NCBI RefSeq assembly: GCF_003086295.3
Contig: NC_092050.1
Location: 155,998,699-156,062,698 of the forward strand
Reading direction: 5' to 3'
Origin: Arachis hypogaea
Lineage: Eukaryota > Streptophyta > Magnoliopsida > Fabales > Fabaceae
DNA length: 64,000 bases
Below the pieces are notes generated by a model. That model worked only from the letters and a program-made list of their open reading frames with translations, had not been told where the DNA came from and made no database searches. The position numbers and the translations under genes are program-made. This document shows positions 44,607 through 54,675 of the stretch, one piece after another (the stretch's first letter is position 1; each line of letters starts with the position of its first letter).

Positions 44607-45215
44607 TTATACAGCTGACTCTACAACAATCTTTATAAATTTTTCTCCAAACTCTGACCATTCAGCTTTGATTTTTTCTCGGTTTACCTTTGCAAAGTCA
44701 TGCTCATGTTGCAAATGTGGTACTTCCTCCTTCTTCACGTCCATTCGAGCTTTGAGTGCCTTTTCTTCCACATAGACATCTCTCTTTCTCTTTCGAGTCG
44801 TGTTCTGTTCTTTTCAAGAAGTTATGATGTTAGCATTCATAATTCTGATTTGCTTTTCTAGATCCTCTTTTATTTCCTCCAAACATACCAACTTTTGCCT
44901 TAGCACTTTTTCTATTGCCTCCGTGTCAGGGAACTGATTCTTGTTATTTTCAAGGTCAGTTTTTAAGTTATCAGCTCTCTACAGTTATAAAGCAGTGGAC
45001 TCAATTTTCATATTTGCTTCAATGTAGCTATTACTACAATGTGCAAACACAGTTGAAGTTTCAGATATCAATGCTCTCATTGTTCCTGATAAACCATCAT
45101 TAGCAGACAAACTCGAGAGATAATCTAAGCTGGTTTTCATGATGCTGCAATGTTGACCATCCCAGAACACTGAAGCATCATTATTATTGATGGTGAAGTC
45201 TAGTACTATTTATCA
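44607..45215 (-). pseudogene. C-terminal fragment of a coiled-coil protein gene
   Basis: The reverse complement encodes LSANDGLSGTMRALISETST, a heptad-like stretch (NLKTDLENNKNQFPDTEAIE, QKLVCLEEIKEDLEKQI) and KIKAEWSEFGEKFIKIVVES before TAA at 44609-44607. At least two in-frame stops break it (near 44815 and 44990). A second copy of part of it lies at 51340-51580. I recognise this as a type of legume coiled-coil protein of unknown function. The upstream side is joined to a PPR relic, so it is a gene fragment caught in a rearranged block. Confidence 0.6.
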
Positions 45216-47557
45216 TGGAAGGCCAAACAGTTATATCTTTATTTGCCACTTTTTCAAATACTTTTTTGGCTTTCTTGATCCTTCCTGATGGTATTCAGTG
45301 GTTAAGAGAAGGGGGTTGAATCTTAGCCCCTTTTTGTTGAGTATTACTTTCTGCCCTTTGAAATAGCTATAGGAGATTTTTCTTATTTTTGTCTCGTACC
45401 TAGCCAAGAGACATTTTCATTTTGTCTCGTAACCAGATAGGAGATATTTTTCAATTTTGTCTCCTACACAATGGAACCAGAAATGGAGTAGAAGAGAGAG
45501 AGAGAGAATCACACCAAGAAGTATCCTAGTTCAGTTGCTAAGTGCAGTGCAGCCTACATCCAGTCTCCATCACAACAATGATGGAATTTCACTATAATCA
45601 TCTTGATTACAAACACCAATTCTCCCTAGGAACTACCCTTCCTATCCGGGACAAGTCCAGAATCTATTCCCAATCCTGAACTTGACTTGGTCACCTACCA
45701 ATCTTTCAACTGCTAAGTGCTAACCCAACTTGCAAGGGGATTCCCACAGAATCATGATACACAACACAGATGTACAAAGGACCTCTAAGACATCTATGGC
45801 TTTTTCTTTAATTTTGTATCCTCTGCATTTTTTCGCTCATTGGCTTTTTCTTACAAACCTCACACTGTTTGCCTTTTTCACCATGAGACTCAAGACAGAC
45901 AAAACTAAAGAAAATACAAAATGAAACACATTGAAGGAGAAGAACTTCTGTTAGCTTTGGGTAGCTATGAGAACTCTGTGCTTTACTCTCTTTCTCCTTG
46001 TCTCAAGCCTTGGCCGTTTACCCTTATTATAGAAGGGGAAGCTTCCAAAGTTAAAACCGGTCCAACCGAGCCAACTTCTTCTTCTTCAATATCAAAACCG
46101 GTTCGGACAGAGAGAAGAGAGGAAACTGAACGCAAAAACCAACATGCAATTACCTCTCTCTCATCCCTTCTCATCAAGCTTCATCAATCTGAGCTTTCCA
46201 TCTTGACTTGGTCCTCAAGAAGGATTTTTGACCCATGATGAACACTTGATCCTTGACAGCTCCATCTGCTCCACCTCTGCTTCTTCCTCCACGTAGTTAC
46301 AGTAGCTACCTTCTGTGATGGATGAACAAAAAGTAGAGACAAGCTTCACCTAAGGGATCTTCTTCTATGACCAAATTGGATCGGATCTTCTACCATTTCT
46401 AGGCATGGTGATTTTGAGGCTTCTTCACCACATCTTACCATTAGTGGTAAAGATCTCAGCTATGCCATACTGTAGATCTTCCTTTTGCAAGGGTCATTAT
46501 CACCTTAGCCGCTTGCTTGTGCATAGCTTCACTGCTACTGTACTTCTTCTCTGATAGCTTACTTCTTCTTCTTTCCTGTGACATGACCGAAAACTAGAGA
46601 GAGAAGAGAGAGAGGAGTGAAAAGCTTTCAATGGATTTGATGAATCAAATTAAAATGAGTAAAATCCCCACTCCCCATGCTTAATAACGTGTGAGAACAA
46701 TAAAAGCCATCAAATCACTTGCACTTTCTCTTTCATGTTACCGAGGCAATTAAAACTAGTTCATAAAAATTGAATTCCATCAAAGAGGAGAGTGGATATC
46801 CGAACCCAATCAAGCACTACCCCTTTCCTTCTTTCTTTTCAATTCGGACCAAGGTTTGTTGGGCTTGCAACAAACATTAAATATGGGCTTGCACAACAAT
46901 ATCCTGGCCCAAACAACATAATAATTCAGCCGCACATCACATAGCAATTTTTTGCCCAAAGCTAAATATTAACATCATATTGGGCTTGTTTAATTTTCAG
47001 CCAAGCCACAAAATCTCCACAATAACAAAATTATTAATCAACTAATGTGAATTAAAATTCAATTTAATAATTTTGCTATTAATTATTTTTAACAATATTT
47101 GATCATCATCAAAATAATTTTGGAGTTTTTCAAACTCATCACTTCTACACATGGAGTACATGTGTATGAGAGATGTTTGGACTTGTAGATCAAATTCCAA
47201 TCCATTTAGAGAAATATAATCTTCCATCTCTTGTGCTACGCTAATTGATCCTAAATCAGCACAAGCCGATAAAACAGTGGCAGCGATTAGTCTATCTGGC
47301 CTAAAATCTGTCCGCACAAGCCTTCTAAACAAATGCAATGCCTCTAATGGGTGATCCAAATGGGCATATCCTGCAATCATTGATGTCCATGAGAAAATGC
47401 TCTTTTTGATAATCAAATCAAATATCCTTCTAGCAGAGGCAAGGTCAATGACTTTTGCATACATAGTTATTAGCAAAATTTCAATAGACTCCTCTTTATC
47501 ACATCCACATTTGAGTACAAAAATAACCTGAGAATATACAAGTCCAAGTTTGAACAA
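45216..47557 (-). pseudogene. PPR (PLS-type) gene fragment, split by a solo LTR
   Basis: The part at 47557-47142 encodes VLKCGCDKEESIEILLITMY, ARRIFDLIIKKSIFSWTSMI, GYAHLDHPLEALHLFRRLV, ATVLSACADLGSIS and SLIHMYSMC: consecutive P/L/S-type pentatricopeptide motifs. Directly beyond the inserted LTR, 45285-45216 continues with GRIKKAKKVFEKVANKDITV and WPSMIN, the next expected PPR motif in the same orientation. The gene was therefore one frame before insertion. PLS-type PPR proteins act in organelle RNA editing or processing. The start and C-terminal motifs are missing, so it was already a fragment. Copies of part of it lie at 30370-30640 and 24600-24700. Confidence 0.8.
45286..47141. mobile_element. 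Solo LTR, 1856 bp
   Basis: Begins TGATGG and ends CTCATCA, i.e. short TGATG/CATCA inverted ends. Flanks CTTCC (45281-45285) and CTTCT (47142-47146) are a 5-bp duplication with one mismatch. It begins with AGAGAAGGGGGTTGAATCTT close to the left edge, a phrase common near LTR edges in legume copia elements. No internal domain or PBS is present, so it is a solo LTR from recombination. Open frames inside it (e.g. 45921-46238) have no recognisable domain. Orientation was not decided. Confidence 0.75.
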
Positions 47558-47835
47558 TGAACAATTATCCGATTTGTTTTCATTATTACTTCAGATATCC
47601 AAAATTGATTCCTGTGATATAATTTTTTTTAACACCAAGAGTCGTATCGTATTTTTTAAAATATGAAACATAATTGACCATTTCAAAATATTAGAATGAA
47701 ATACAAATTGATTTATCAAATCAATTTCAACTACCAACATGAATATTAAAATTAGTTTTCATCTTAGAAAGTGTACATACTCTTCCCGTATCCCCATTTA
47801 AATACATCTTACATTTAAATTTGTATATTTACTAA

Positions 47836-49014
47836 TCAATTAATTTCTTTTGTGAAAGAGAGGAGGCTTTCCTTGTAAATCCATGTACCAAACATTCTTG
47901 TTTTGATATTAATATTGTGGATTACTTTTCCCGTGATGACATCAAAAGAAGCCAATTCATTGCTGTCGTCTCCAATATAAAATATTACATCACATTTGTT
48001 GCCCATTCTCATTGGACAACGAAATTCTGATGGAAAGGGTCCAAGTGTGAAAAGCTTCACCCAAGATTCCTTCACACCAACTTCACCCAAAAGGGATATT
48101 TCAATGCGATTATACTGAGCAAAAGAGGAAATCAGAGTAACAGACTCGTTGAGCACTACCAAAGTTCTGATAAGGCTATCATCATTTTCTTGCAGCCAAA
48201 CAATTGATGTGGTTCGAAATGTTTCAGTGCTGAGGTTAAATGACACAAGTACTTGTTCTTCGAGTCCATTCGTAGCAAACTGGCTACCCCACCAGTGGCA
48301 TACTCCATTCAAGTACGCTATAGAAGCTTTATCTACATTTTCTTTCTTAGTCATTTCAAGATCAAGTTTCTTCCAACAATTACTTTTTAGACTATAAATT
48401 TGCCAAATTGTTAGAGCAGGCTCTTCTAATTCCATTGGATCATAAATATAATATACACATTGAATCACTTTATAATCATCATTCACATCATCATAACCAA
48501 ATCCATGAACACTTACATGCCGATCATAGCCGGGCTCATCATCAGTAATACCCGGAGGAATAATTTTACGCTCGTCGGTTTTGGGATTCCAAAGTCCTAT
48601 TATTACATCGGGACATGGTCGTGTATAGTGACATATAATGCCATTAACACATTCTAGAACCTCGCCGGGACCATAACTCTCAGACAGAGTTGGAAAAACT
48701 AATGTAACCATGTTTTCATATCTCTCTCCTGAAAGTAAATGCACATTATTTTCACTATCGATGTTTATACCCCTTTGGTAAAATAATCTCCATAGAAGGA
48801 GAGACGATGAGTGGGCAGTTTTAGATTTTAAATTCTCGTAGTACATGTTCTTAAAATCAGGATTCTCAAGTAAATTTAGCCAAGACTTTCGCACGCAGCT
48901 AAATCGCTTCAAGGATTTAACGGGTAATTTTACTAGAATTTCCAGTGCAAGATCATTAGGAATTTGATCGTTATGGTTTGCCATTTGCATTGAAAAAAAA
49001 AAGGATGAAAACAA
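47836..49014 (-). CDS. F-box / F-box-associated (FBA) domain protein, intact
   Basis: One exon. ATGs at 49014, 48990 and 48984; the second or third is more likely because only those are shared with copy A (MQMAN/MAN). The F-box is near the N-terminus (NDLALEILVKLPVKSLKRFS, CVRKSWLNLL). The rest is an FBA-type repeat region: VNGIICHY, GLWNPKTDERKIIPPG, VSVHGFGYDDVNDDYKVIQC, then NGVCHWWG, VLVSFNLSTETFR and LVVLNESVTLISSF, then GEVGVKESWVKLFTLGPFP near the end. Such proteins are substrate receptors of SCF ubiquitin ligases, binding SKP1 through the F-box; the target is unknown. Length and motif order match the large FBA family that includes S-locus F-box proteins. A TATA-like CTATATATAT lies at about 49213-49204 on this strand. 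Confidence 0.9.
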   Translation of the reverse strand: MFSSFFFSMQMANHNDQIPNDLALEILVKLPVKSLKRFSCVRKSWLNLLENPDFKNMYYENLKSKTAHSSSLLLWRLFYQRGINIDSENNVHLLSGERYENMVTLVFPTLSESYGPGEVLECVNGIICHYTRPCPDVIIGLWNPKTDERKIIPPGITDDEPGYDRHVSVHGFGYDDVNDDYKVIQCVYYIYDPMELEEPALTIWQIYSLKSNCWKKLDLEMTKKENVDKASIAYLNGVCHWWGSQFATNGLEEQVLVSFNLSTETFRTTSIVWLQENDDSLIRTLVVLNESVTLISSFAQYNRIEISLLGEVGVKESWVKLFTLGPFPSEFRCPMRMGNKCDVIFYIGDDSNELASFDVITGKVIHNINIKTRMFGTWIYKESLLSFTKEIN

Positions 49015-49337
49015 ATAGAGATTAAGGTCTTGTGCTTGTGCTGTACCTTTTAAAATGTAACGAACAATAAATTAGATTCCAACATAAAGTTTTGAAAAAT
49101 TTTAATGGTATTACGTTTTTCTAGCTCTATTTGTTTTTTTCCTAATCAAGATCTCTAATATATAAGACTAAACATCAAACCAATCAATCAAATTGATTGG
49201 GAATATATATAGCAAATCTAAATAGAAGAAGAAAAAAAAAAGGAAGCCGATATAAATTGTAAATTGTAAGTACTTGAATTGCATTTGCAATCAGAAACAT
49301 AAATGTATAATTATTATTTATTAGGCGTAGTTTATTC

Positions 49338-49535
49338 CTTTTTTTTTTTTGGTTTGCACTAGGGTATCCATCAAGTCGAAAGCCTAATGACTAATCCCTC
49401 GGGTACTGCAGAGGCAAAGTGGGCGACCCTCCCAAGCAAGCAAGCTCCATTCCCATCTTCCAGTGAGTATCGAACCCGGGAGAGATGGTTAAGAGACACA
49501 GATCCTCATCCATTTATACCAACTCAAGTTGGTTG
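49338..49535 (-). mobile_element. tRNA-derived SINE, 198 bp
   Basis: Flanked by the perfect 14-bp duplication GGCGTAGTTTATTC (49324-49337 and 49536-49549). A poly-T follows the left duplication, so the SINE lies on the minus strand with its poly-A at the left. On its own strand it carries GGGTTCGATACTC, a pol III box B, and an A-box-like GAGTTGG region near its start. No coding capacity; it depends on a LINE for movement. Confidence 0.9.
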
Positions 49536-49549
49536 GGCGTAGTTTATTC

Positions 49550-51225
49550 TTAACCAATACAAGATTCTACTGGTTTAAAAAGAAATAAGCATTTTAGACT
49601 AAAAATAACTACTTATCATTATTTGTTCTACTTTGTTGAAAAAAAAAATAAAAAAAATTTTGAAAGTGAAATTAAAACATATAATTTGAAAAAATAACAA
49701 ATCAAATCAAGTAAAAATAAAAGAGATGTATTTTCTATTTATTTAATTGAAAGAATCATAGTCCTGTGAATAATGAAACCAAGGTTGGCACATGCCTTTA
49801 GGAGCAAAGGGTAAGTGAAGGTGTTCCCATGCGCACCAGTGTGTGAAACCATGGAAGTGTATATGTTTAAGGTTTCAGTAAAGAACCCAGTATTAGTAGA
49901 ATCTCGAATCAAGTTTCACAGGTAAAGGGGGCTTTCTGAAACTGCTAAGTGATGCAGAACGCACTGCCATTTGAATAGTGGACAATTATCTGATTTGTTT
50001 TTATTACTATCTTAGATATCTGAAATTGATTGTGTGATATAATGGAGGGTTTACACCATAAAATAATTAAAATTGATTGTGTGTGATATAATTGAGGGTT
50101 TACATGCATGTCCTAAAATAAATTTATATAAATCGAATCAACTGAATTCAATTTATACTCTTTCAATGTAAATCAACTAAAATAAATTTATAATTTACTA
50201 TATATATGTTATATCAATCTTGATTCGATTTACTTGTATATGTAATAAATTGAATCTAGTTTATTGGATTTAATACTACTATATAGTAATATAGTATTAA
50301 CATTTTTGTCAATAAAAAAATACTCTCATTTCAATTCAAATAAAATATAAAAAAAATCACAATGAATAAGAATAGAAATTTAACTTTTGCATTTTACTAT
50401 TTTAGCTCAAATTCTAAAAAAAAAATACTGTTTTTTTATTTAAATTTATAAATGAAAACAGAACTTACAAATTTAAGGGTACAATTTGGCTCAATTAAAA
50501 ATTAAAGAGCTATATTGAATTGGAAGTCAAATTTAATCTTGAGTATTAACTCGAAGTTGTGGCTTTGATTTTTCAGAGCATAAGGTTATCAAAACAATAA
50601 ATTTTATACTTAATTTCACAAATTAAATGATAATTTAATTGATATAGTATTTTAATTATTTCTCAACTTACATATTATATAAATATAATTGGTCATTATA
50701 TCTTGTATAACTATCTGTTACTTCTGACCCTGAAAAAATCATAGTTTTAACTCCTATACCATTTTAAAAAGTTATATTTTATATTAATTTTTTCAACATC
50801 AATAATCCCAGTAATAATTTTTTAGATGTTAACGAGTCAAATGATAATTTTTAATAAACTTTTAAAAATCATTTAATGTTCCGTTTTACATCCATCAGTT
50901 TATAAAAATATAAATTTTTTAAAATTTGAACTAAAACACAAAAGTTGGATTTCTATTCTTATTCGTTTTGATTTTTCTTTATATTTTACTATGATTATCT
51001 TGCTTATTTTACTAGTTGCAAATTGTTCTATTGTACTTATCACTTGTAGGTTGGACAGTGAAATGAAATGTCCAATAAGACAGAAATTGCAGAGCTGAAA
51101 TTATTTTTTGAAGTGGAAACAGGATGTACTCTTTTTCTTTATATTTTCAAAACTGAGATGCAAAAGAATGGTTTAGTACTAGTTCAGCTTATTTGAAATA
51201 GTTTGCTTTTCGGTTTTTAAAGTTG
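49550..51225. other. AT-rich intergenic DNA with a further PPR/F-box block scrap
   Basis: 49970-50050 (GTGGACAATTATCTGATTTG, ATATCTGAAATTGATTGTG) matches the spacer between PPR and F-box at 47560-47625 and 30655-30725. The phrase TTGATTGTGTGATATAAT(G/T) is repeated at 50030 and 50080. The rest is AT-rich without a gene. Confidence 0.6.
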
Positions 51226-51339
51226 TGAAATTATTATCCTACAGGCTTAGCACTATCTGAATGGAAAACATATGATATAGTGAACTTAATAGAAATTAAA
51301 ATTTTTGTCATGTACTTGTTACTTAAGGACAAAACCAAA

Positions 51340-51857
51340 CTCCTCTTGCTTCAATATAGCTACTACTACAATGTGCAAACACAGTTGAAGCTTCAGATAT
51401 CAATGCTCTCATTGCACCTGATAAACCATCATTAGCAGACAAACTGGAGAGATCATCTAATCTGGTTTCTGCAATGTTGAGCATCCAAGAACACTGAAGC
51501 ATCATTATTATTGGTGATGAAGTCTAGTGCTATTTTCAGTGCTTCCATGGTCTCTTCATTTGGAGAAAATTAAATAACATTGGTCTCAGCATCAAGAGAA
51601 GCATAGAATCCTTCCATTTCTAGATCATCAGCATCATCATCTGTCGTCGTTGGCAACACAGTGCAACATGTTTTGTGATGAAATTCTTCTCTAATAGCCA
51701 TTCCACTTAATGAAGAGGGAAATAATGGAGCTTGAAGGTTTTGTGTCTCCAGCCAAAAATGGGGATTGAGAATATTCTGCCAGTATATTAGCAGGGTGAT
51801 CCAGCACTGCTTGGCTAATACACAATATACAAGACGAAAAAGGTAAAGCGAAGTCAA
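51340..51857 (-). pseudogene. Second fragment of the coiled-coil protein gene
   Basis: 51857-51570 on the minus strand encodes APLFPSSLSGMAIREEFHHK and DDDADDLEMEGFYASLDAET before a stop. 51505-51340 gives LSANDGLSGAMRALISEAST and HCSSSYIEA, matching 45100-45015. Frameshifts and stops separate the pieces, and the C-terminal coiled coil is absent here. The two fragments overlap only in the middle, so together they show more of the ancestral gene than either alone. Function not recognised. Confidence 0.55.
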
Positions 51858-52369
51858 ATAGTTTATTTTAAAAAATTAAATGCATTTAAATAGAATATTT
51901 TACTTATTAAGAAATACTTGTTTGATGAATGACATTATCAAGCAAAGTAATAGGAGCTTGTCAACTGTTACCAACTTTTGCCAAGTGAAGTGCAAACCAA
52001 CTTTTGCCAAGTGAAGAACAGAAATTATGTATAAGTCAAACGAAAGAAACCTGTCGCTTCATCTTTAATGTTGTAGTTTATGGATGTTAATTGCATTAAA
52101 TTTGATCTCAGGTGAGAGTTTAAAGGTTCTTGCCAACATTGGCGCAGGGATAATTCCTTGCTATACATCCATAAATTATCGTTACTTTCTGCAGGGATTC
52201 AAGCTTTATGAAATGCCCAAATATATAAATTACATGCAAGACAAAGTTTAAGAAGAATAATTAAGAGTCAATTAACTCTTCACTTTCTCTTTTTACAAAT
52301 CTCTTTATTAGAAGTTGTGAATTCTACCCAATTCCCTCTAAAATATCTGTAAGTTACCTTCATAACGTG
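51858..52369. other. AT-rich intergenic DNA
   Basis: Small direct repeat CCAACTTTTGCCAAGTGAAG at about 51971 and 51999. No gene. Confidence 0.5.
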
Positions 52370-52625
52370 TCAAATTTTAATATATGGCATTTAAAGTTAA
52401 TAATAATTACAAAAATCAAATTATTTTAATAGTCTGATAATATTTTATTGGTATATATATTTATAATTAAACTAAAACTATATTCATCACTACATATGTT
52501 AAATTTAAAATCTTTTAATTTTTTATGTATCACTCTCGTTTTCTTAAATTAAGTGTATCTTTTTAATTGTATATAATTATTAAATTTTATTGAGAAGGAG
52601 ACAGTAAAAACTATATTATATACTA
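52370..52625 (-). repeat. Dispersed ~255-bp repeat, inverted partner of 29870-30125
   Basis: Reverse-complement match to the copy at 29.9 kb, ending GTAAAAACTATATTATATAC directly before the 2-kb duplication starts. Confidence 0.75.
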
Positions 52626-54448
52626 GCGGCTCAATAGGCACTATCATGTCTGTTCAGCCGCTTTTCTATTGTTTTTTAAAAAATTAATTTTATTTTTGCT
52701 AATATATTATTTACTTTTTAAATTTATTAGATAAATATTTTTTTATTATTTTAATATTAGCATGACCTTATTTATATCATATTTTGTTAAAATTAAAACT
52801 ATGATAAAAAATTTTAAAATGTTAAATTATAAAAACACACAATAAAGAGCTATATATATATATAGTTCAAAAAATAATGATAATAATATTATCCTGATTC
52901 AAAAAATTATATATAAACCAAAATACATTTTAGTTATTTACAAAAGATAATTTTTACTTAAATTTTATAGATATTTATATTTGTCTTCATATTTTTTAAA
53001 TGGTAGGCTAAAATATGAATCTGAATTTGAAGAGGTCTTCATTTTCTTATAAATAATAAAAAAACAGAAAAAATGAGAATGTTTATTTTTTTATTTTTAA
53101 ATGTCAAACTATAAGAATAATTAATAAACAAAATAGGAGAATATAAAAATTGTGTACCTGAAAAAAATCTTCGTAATTCATCATACATATCCTTATTAAT
53201 AACTTTTTGAATCTTGAAAAACTGTCAGATTTATTGACTATAAAAATAACTATATAAACGCTTCAAGATTATTCAATTAAATTGATTCCTTAATATAGTA
53301 GGGACAAATTCAATTAATTCAATTAATTATAGATTTGATAAAATAATTTAAAAATAAAAAATATATTAAAAATAAATATAGAAATTTTATAAGTTATTTA
53401 ACTTTTAAGACGTTAAAAAATTATAAATTTAAATTAAATAAGATATTAAAAAATTTATTATGTTGCTATTATGTGTAATAAAGTCAAGATAAATATTTAT
53501 AAAGTAATTATTTATAAATATTATAAAGTTTAATTTATTTATTTATTTTAATAACAGTATTTAATTTGAAGTAAATATAAAAATTTATATTCAAATTATT
53601 TTTTATTTTTATTTATAATTTTAATAGATAAAAAAAATATTTTTTTTTAATTTTATATTCATAATTCTAATAGAAAAAAATATTTTGTTTTATAAATTTT
53701 ATATTCAATTTATTAAATTATCTTTAATTTTATTACTTTTTTAAATTATTAATGTATACTTTTATTATATCTTCTTATTGTATCATACTATTATTTTCTC
53801 TTACTATTATTTCTATCGCATACTATTATTGCCTTATTCTCCTTTCTCATTTTCTTCTTCTCCTCGCACATTCTCTTCATCCGATCGTAATTAATTATCA
53901 CCAAGTACTATTATCGCAACTTTTAATCTTGTCTATCACTTTGATCTATAATCATTTATTATGTAAACTTTTATGAGTCGTTGAAGTGTTATTAAAAGAA
54001 TTAATTTTTGTGTCTTTTGAATATCTAAATGTATAAAAATAATAATTTTTGGAAAAGTCTAGGGGGCCAGCAATTTTATCAAATTCTAGCCAGCATGTAA
54101 CCATCAAAGAAGAGTGAGCCATTGGATGAAATCTCACATTAATCTCACACCATTAAAAGCCTCATTGATGGCTATTTGATGGCTATAAATCCCAAATGTT
54201 GCTGGTCCCCTAGCATTTCTCATAATTTTTTCTTGACGTGGGTTTTAAGTTGTGTACGACATAAAACATTCAAAATTTTTAACTAATAATTATAAAGTTA
54301 AGTTGCAATTTAATATAGGCCCTTAGAATAAAAGACTGTCATTACTTTTTACATTTGACTATTATTATATAAGTTGTACGTTTGTTTTATTGTGTAAATA
54401 AATTAAACTATATTTTATTATTTTATTTTGCATGTTTTGAAATAATGC
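52621..54448. repeat. Unit 1 of a 2.06-kb-spaced direct duplication
   Basis: Starts TACTAGCGGCTCAATAGGCA with an AGCGGCT...AGCCGCT imperfect inverted repeat and ends GCATGTTTTGAAATAATGCA. The interior is AT-rich, with a CT-richer island at 53750-53900. A 171-bp MITE is inserted at 54051. Longest ORFs are low-complexity and not credible genes. Confidence 0.85.
54051..54221. mobile_element. Mutator-type MITE, 171 bp
   Basis: Flanked by the perfect 9-bp duplication ATAATTTTT (54042-54050 and 54222-54230). Ends GGAAAAGTCTAGGGGGCCAG and, inverted, GAGAAATGCTAGGGGACCAG. Same family as 32579-32744, opposite orientation. The paralogous site at about 56062-56084 lacks it. Confidence 0.92.
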
Positions 54449-54675
54449 ATGTAAGATCCCTAATTTTAAAAATTAAATAATTAGTTATTTATAAGTTATT
54501 ATATTATATTAAGATCTTGTTTTTTTTTAAGAAAATTATTTTTGTTAACAAAAATAATTAAATAAAATTTTATTATTATTAAAATTTAATTTGATTATGA
54601 CTTATTCTATTAGTTTGAATTATTTATTAAAAATTATTTTAGTAGACAAAATTTAAATTGATTATTATTATTATT

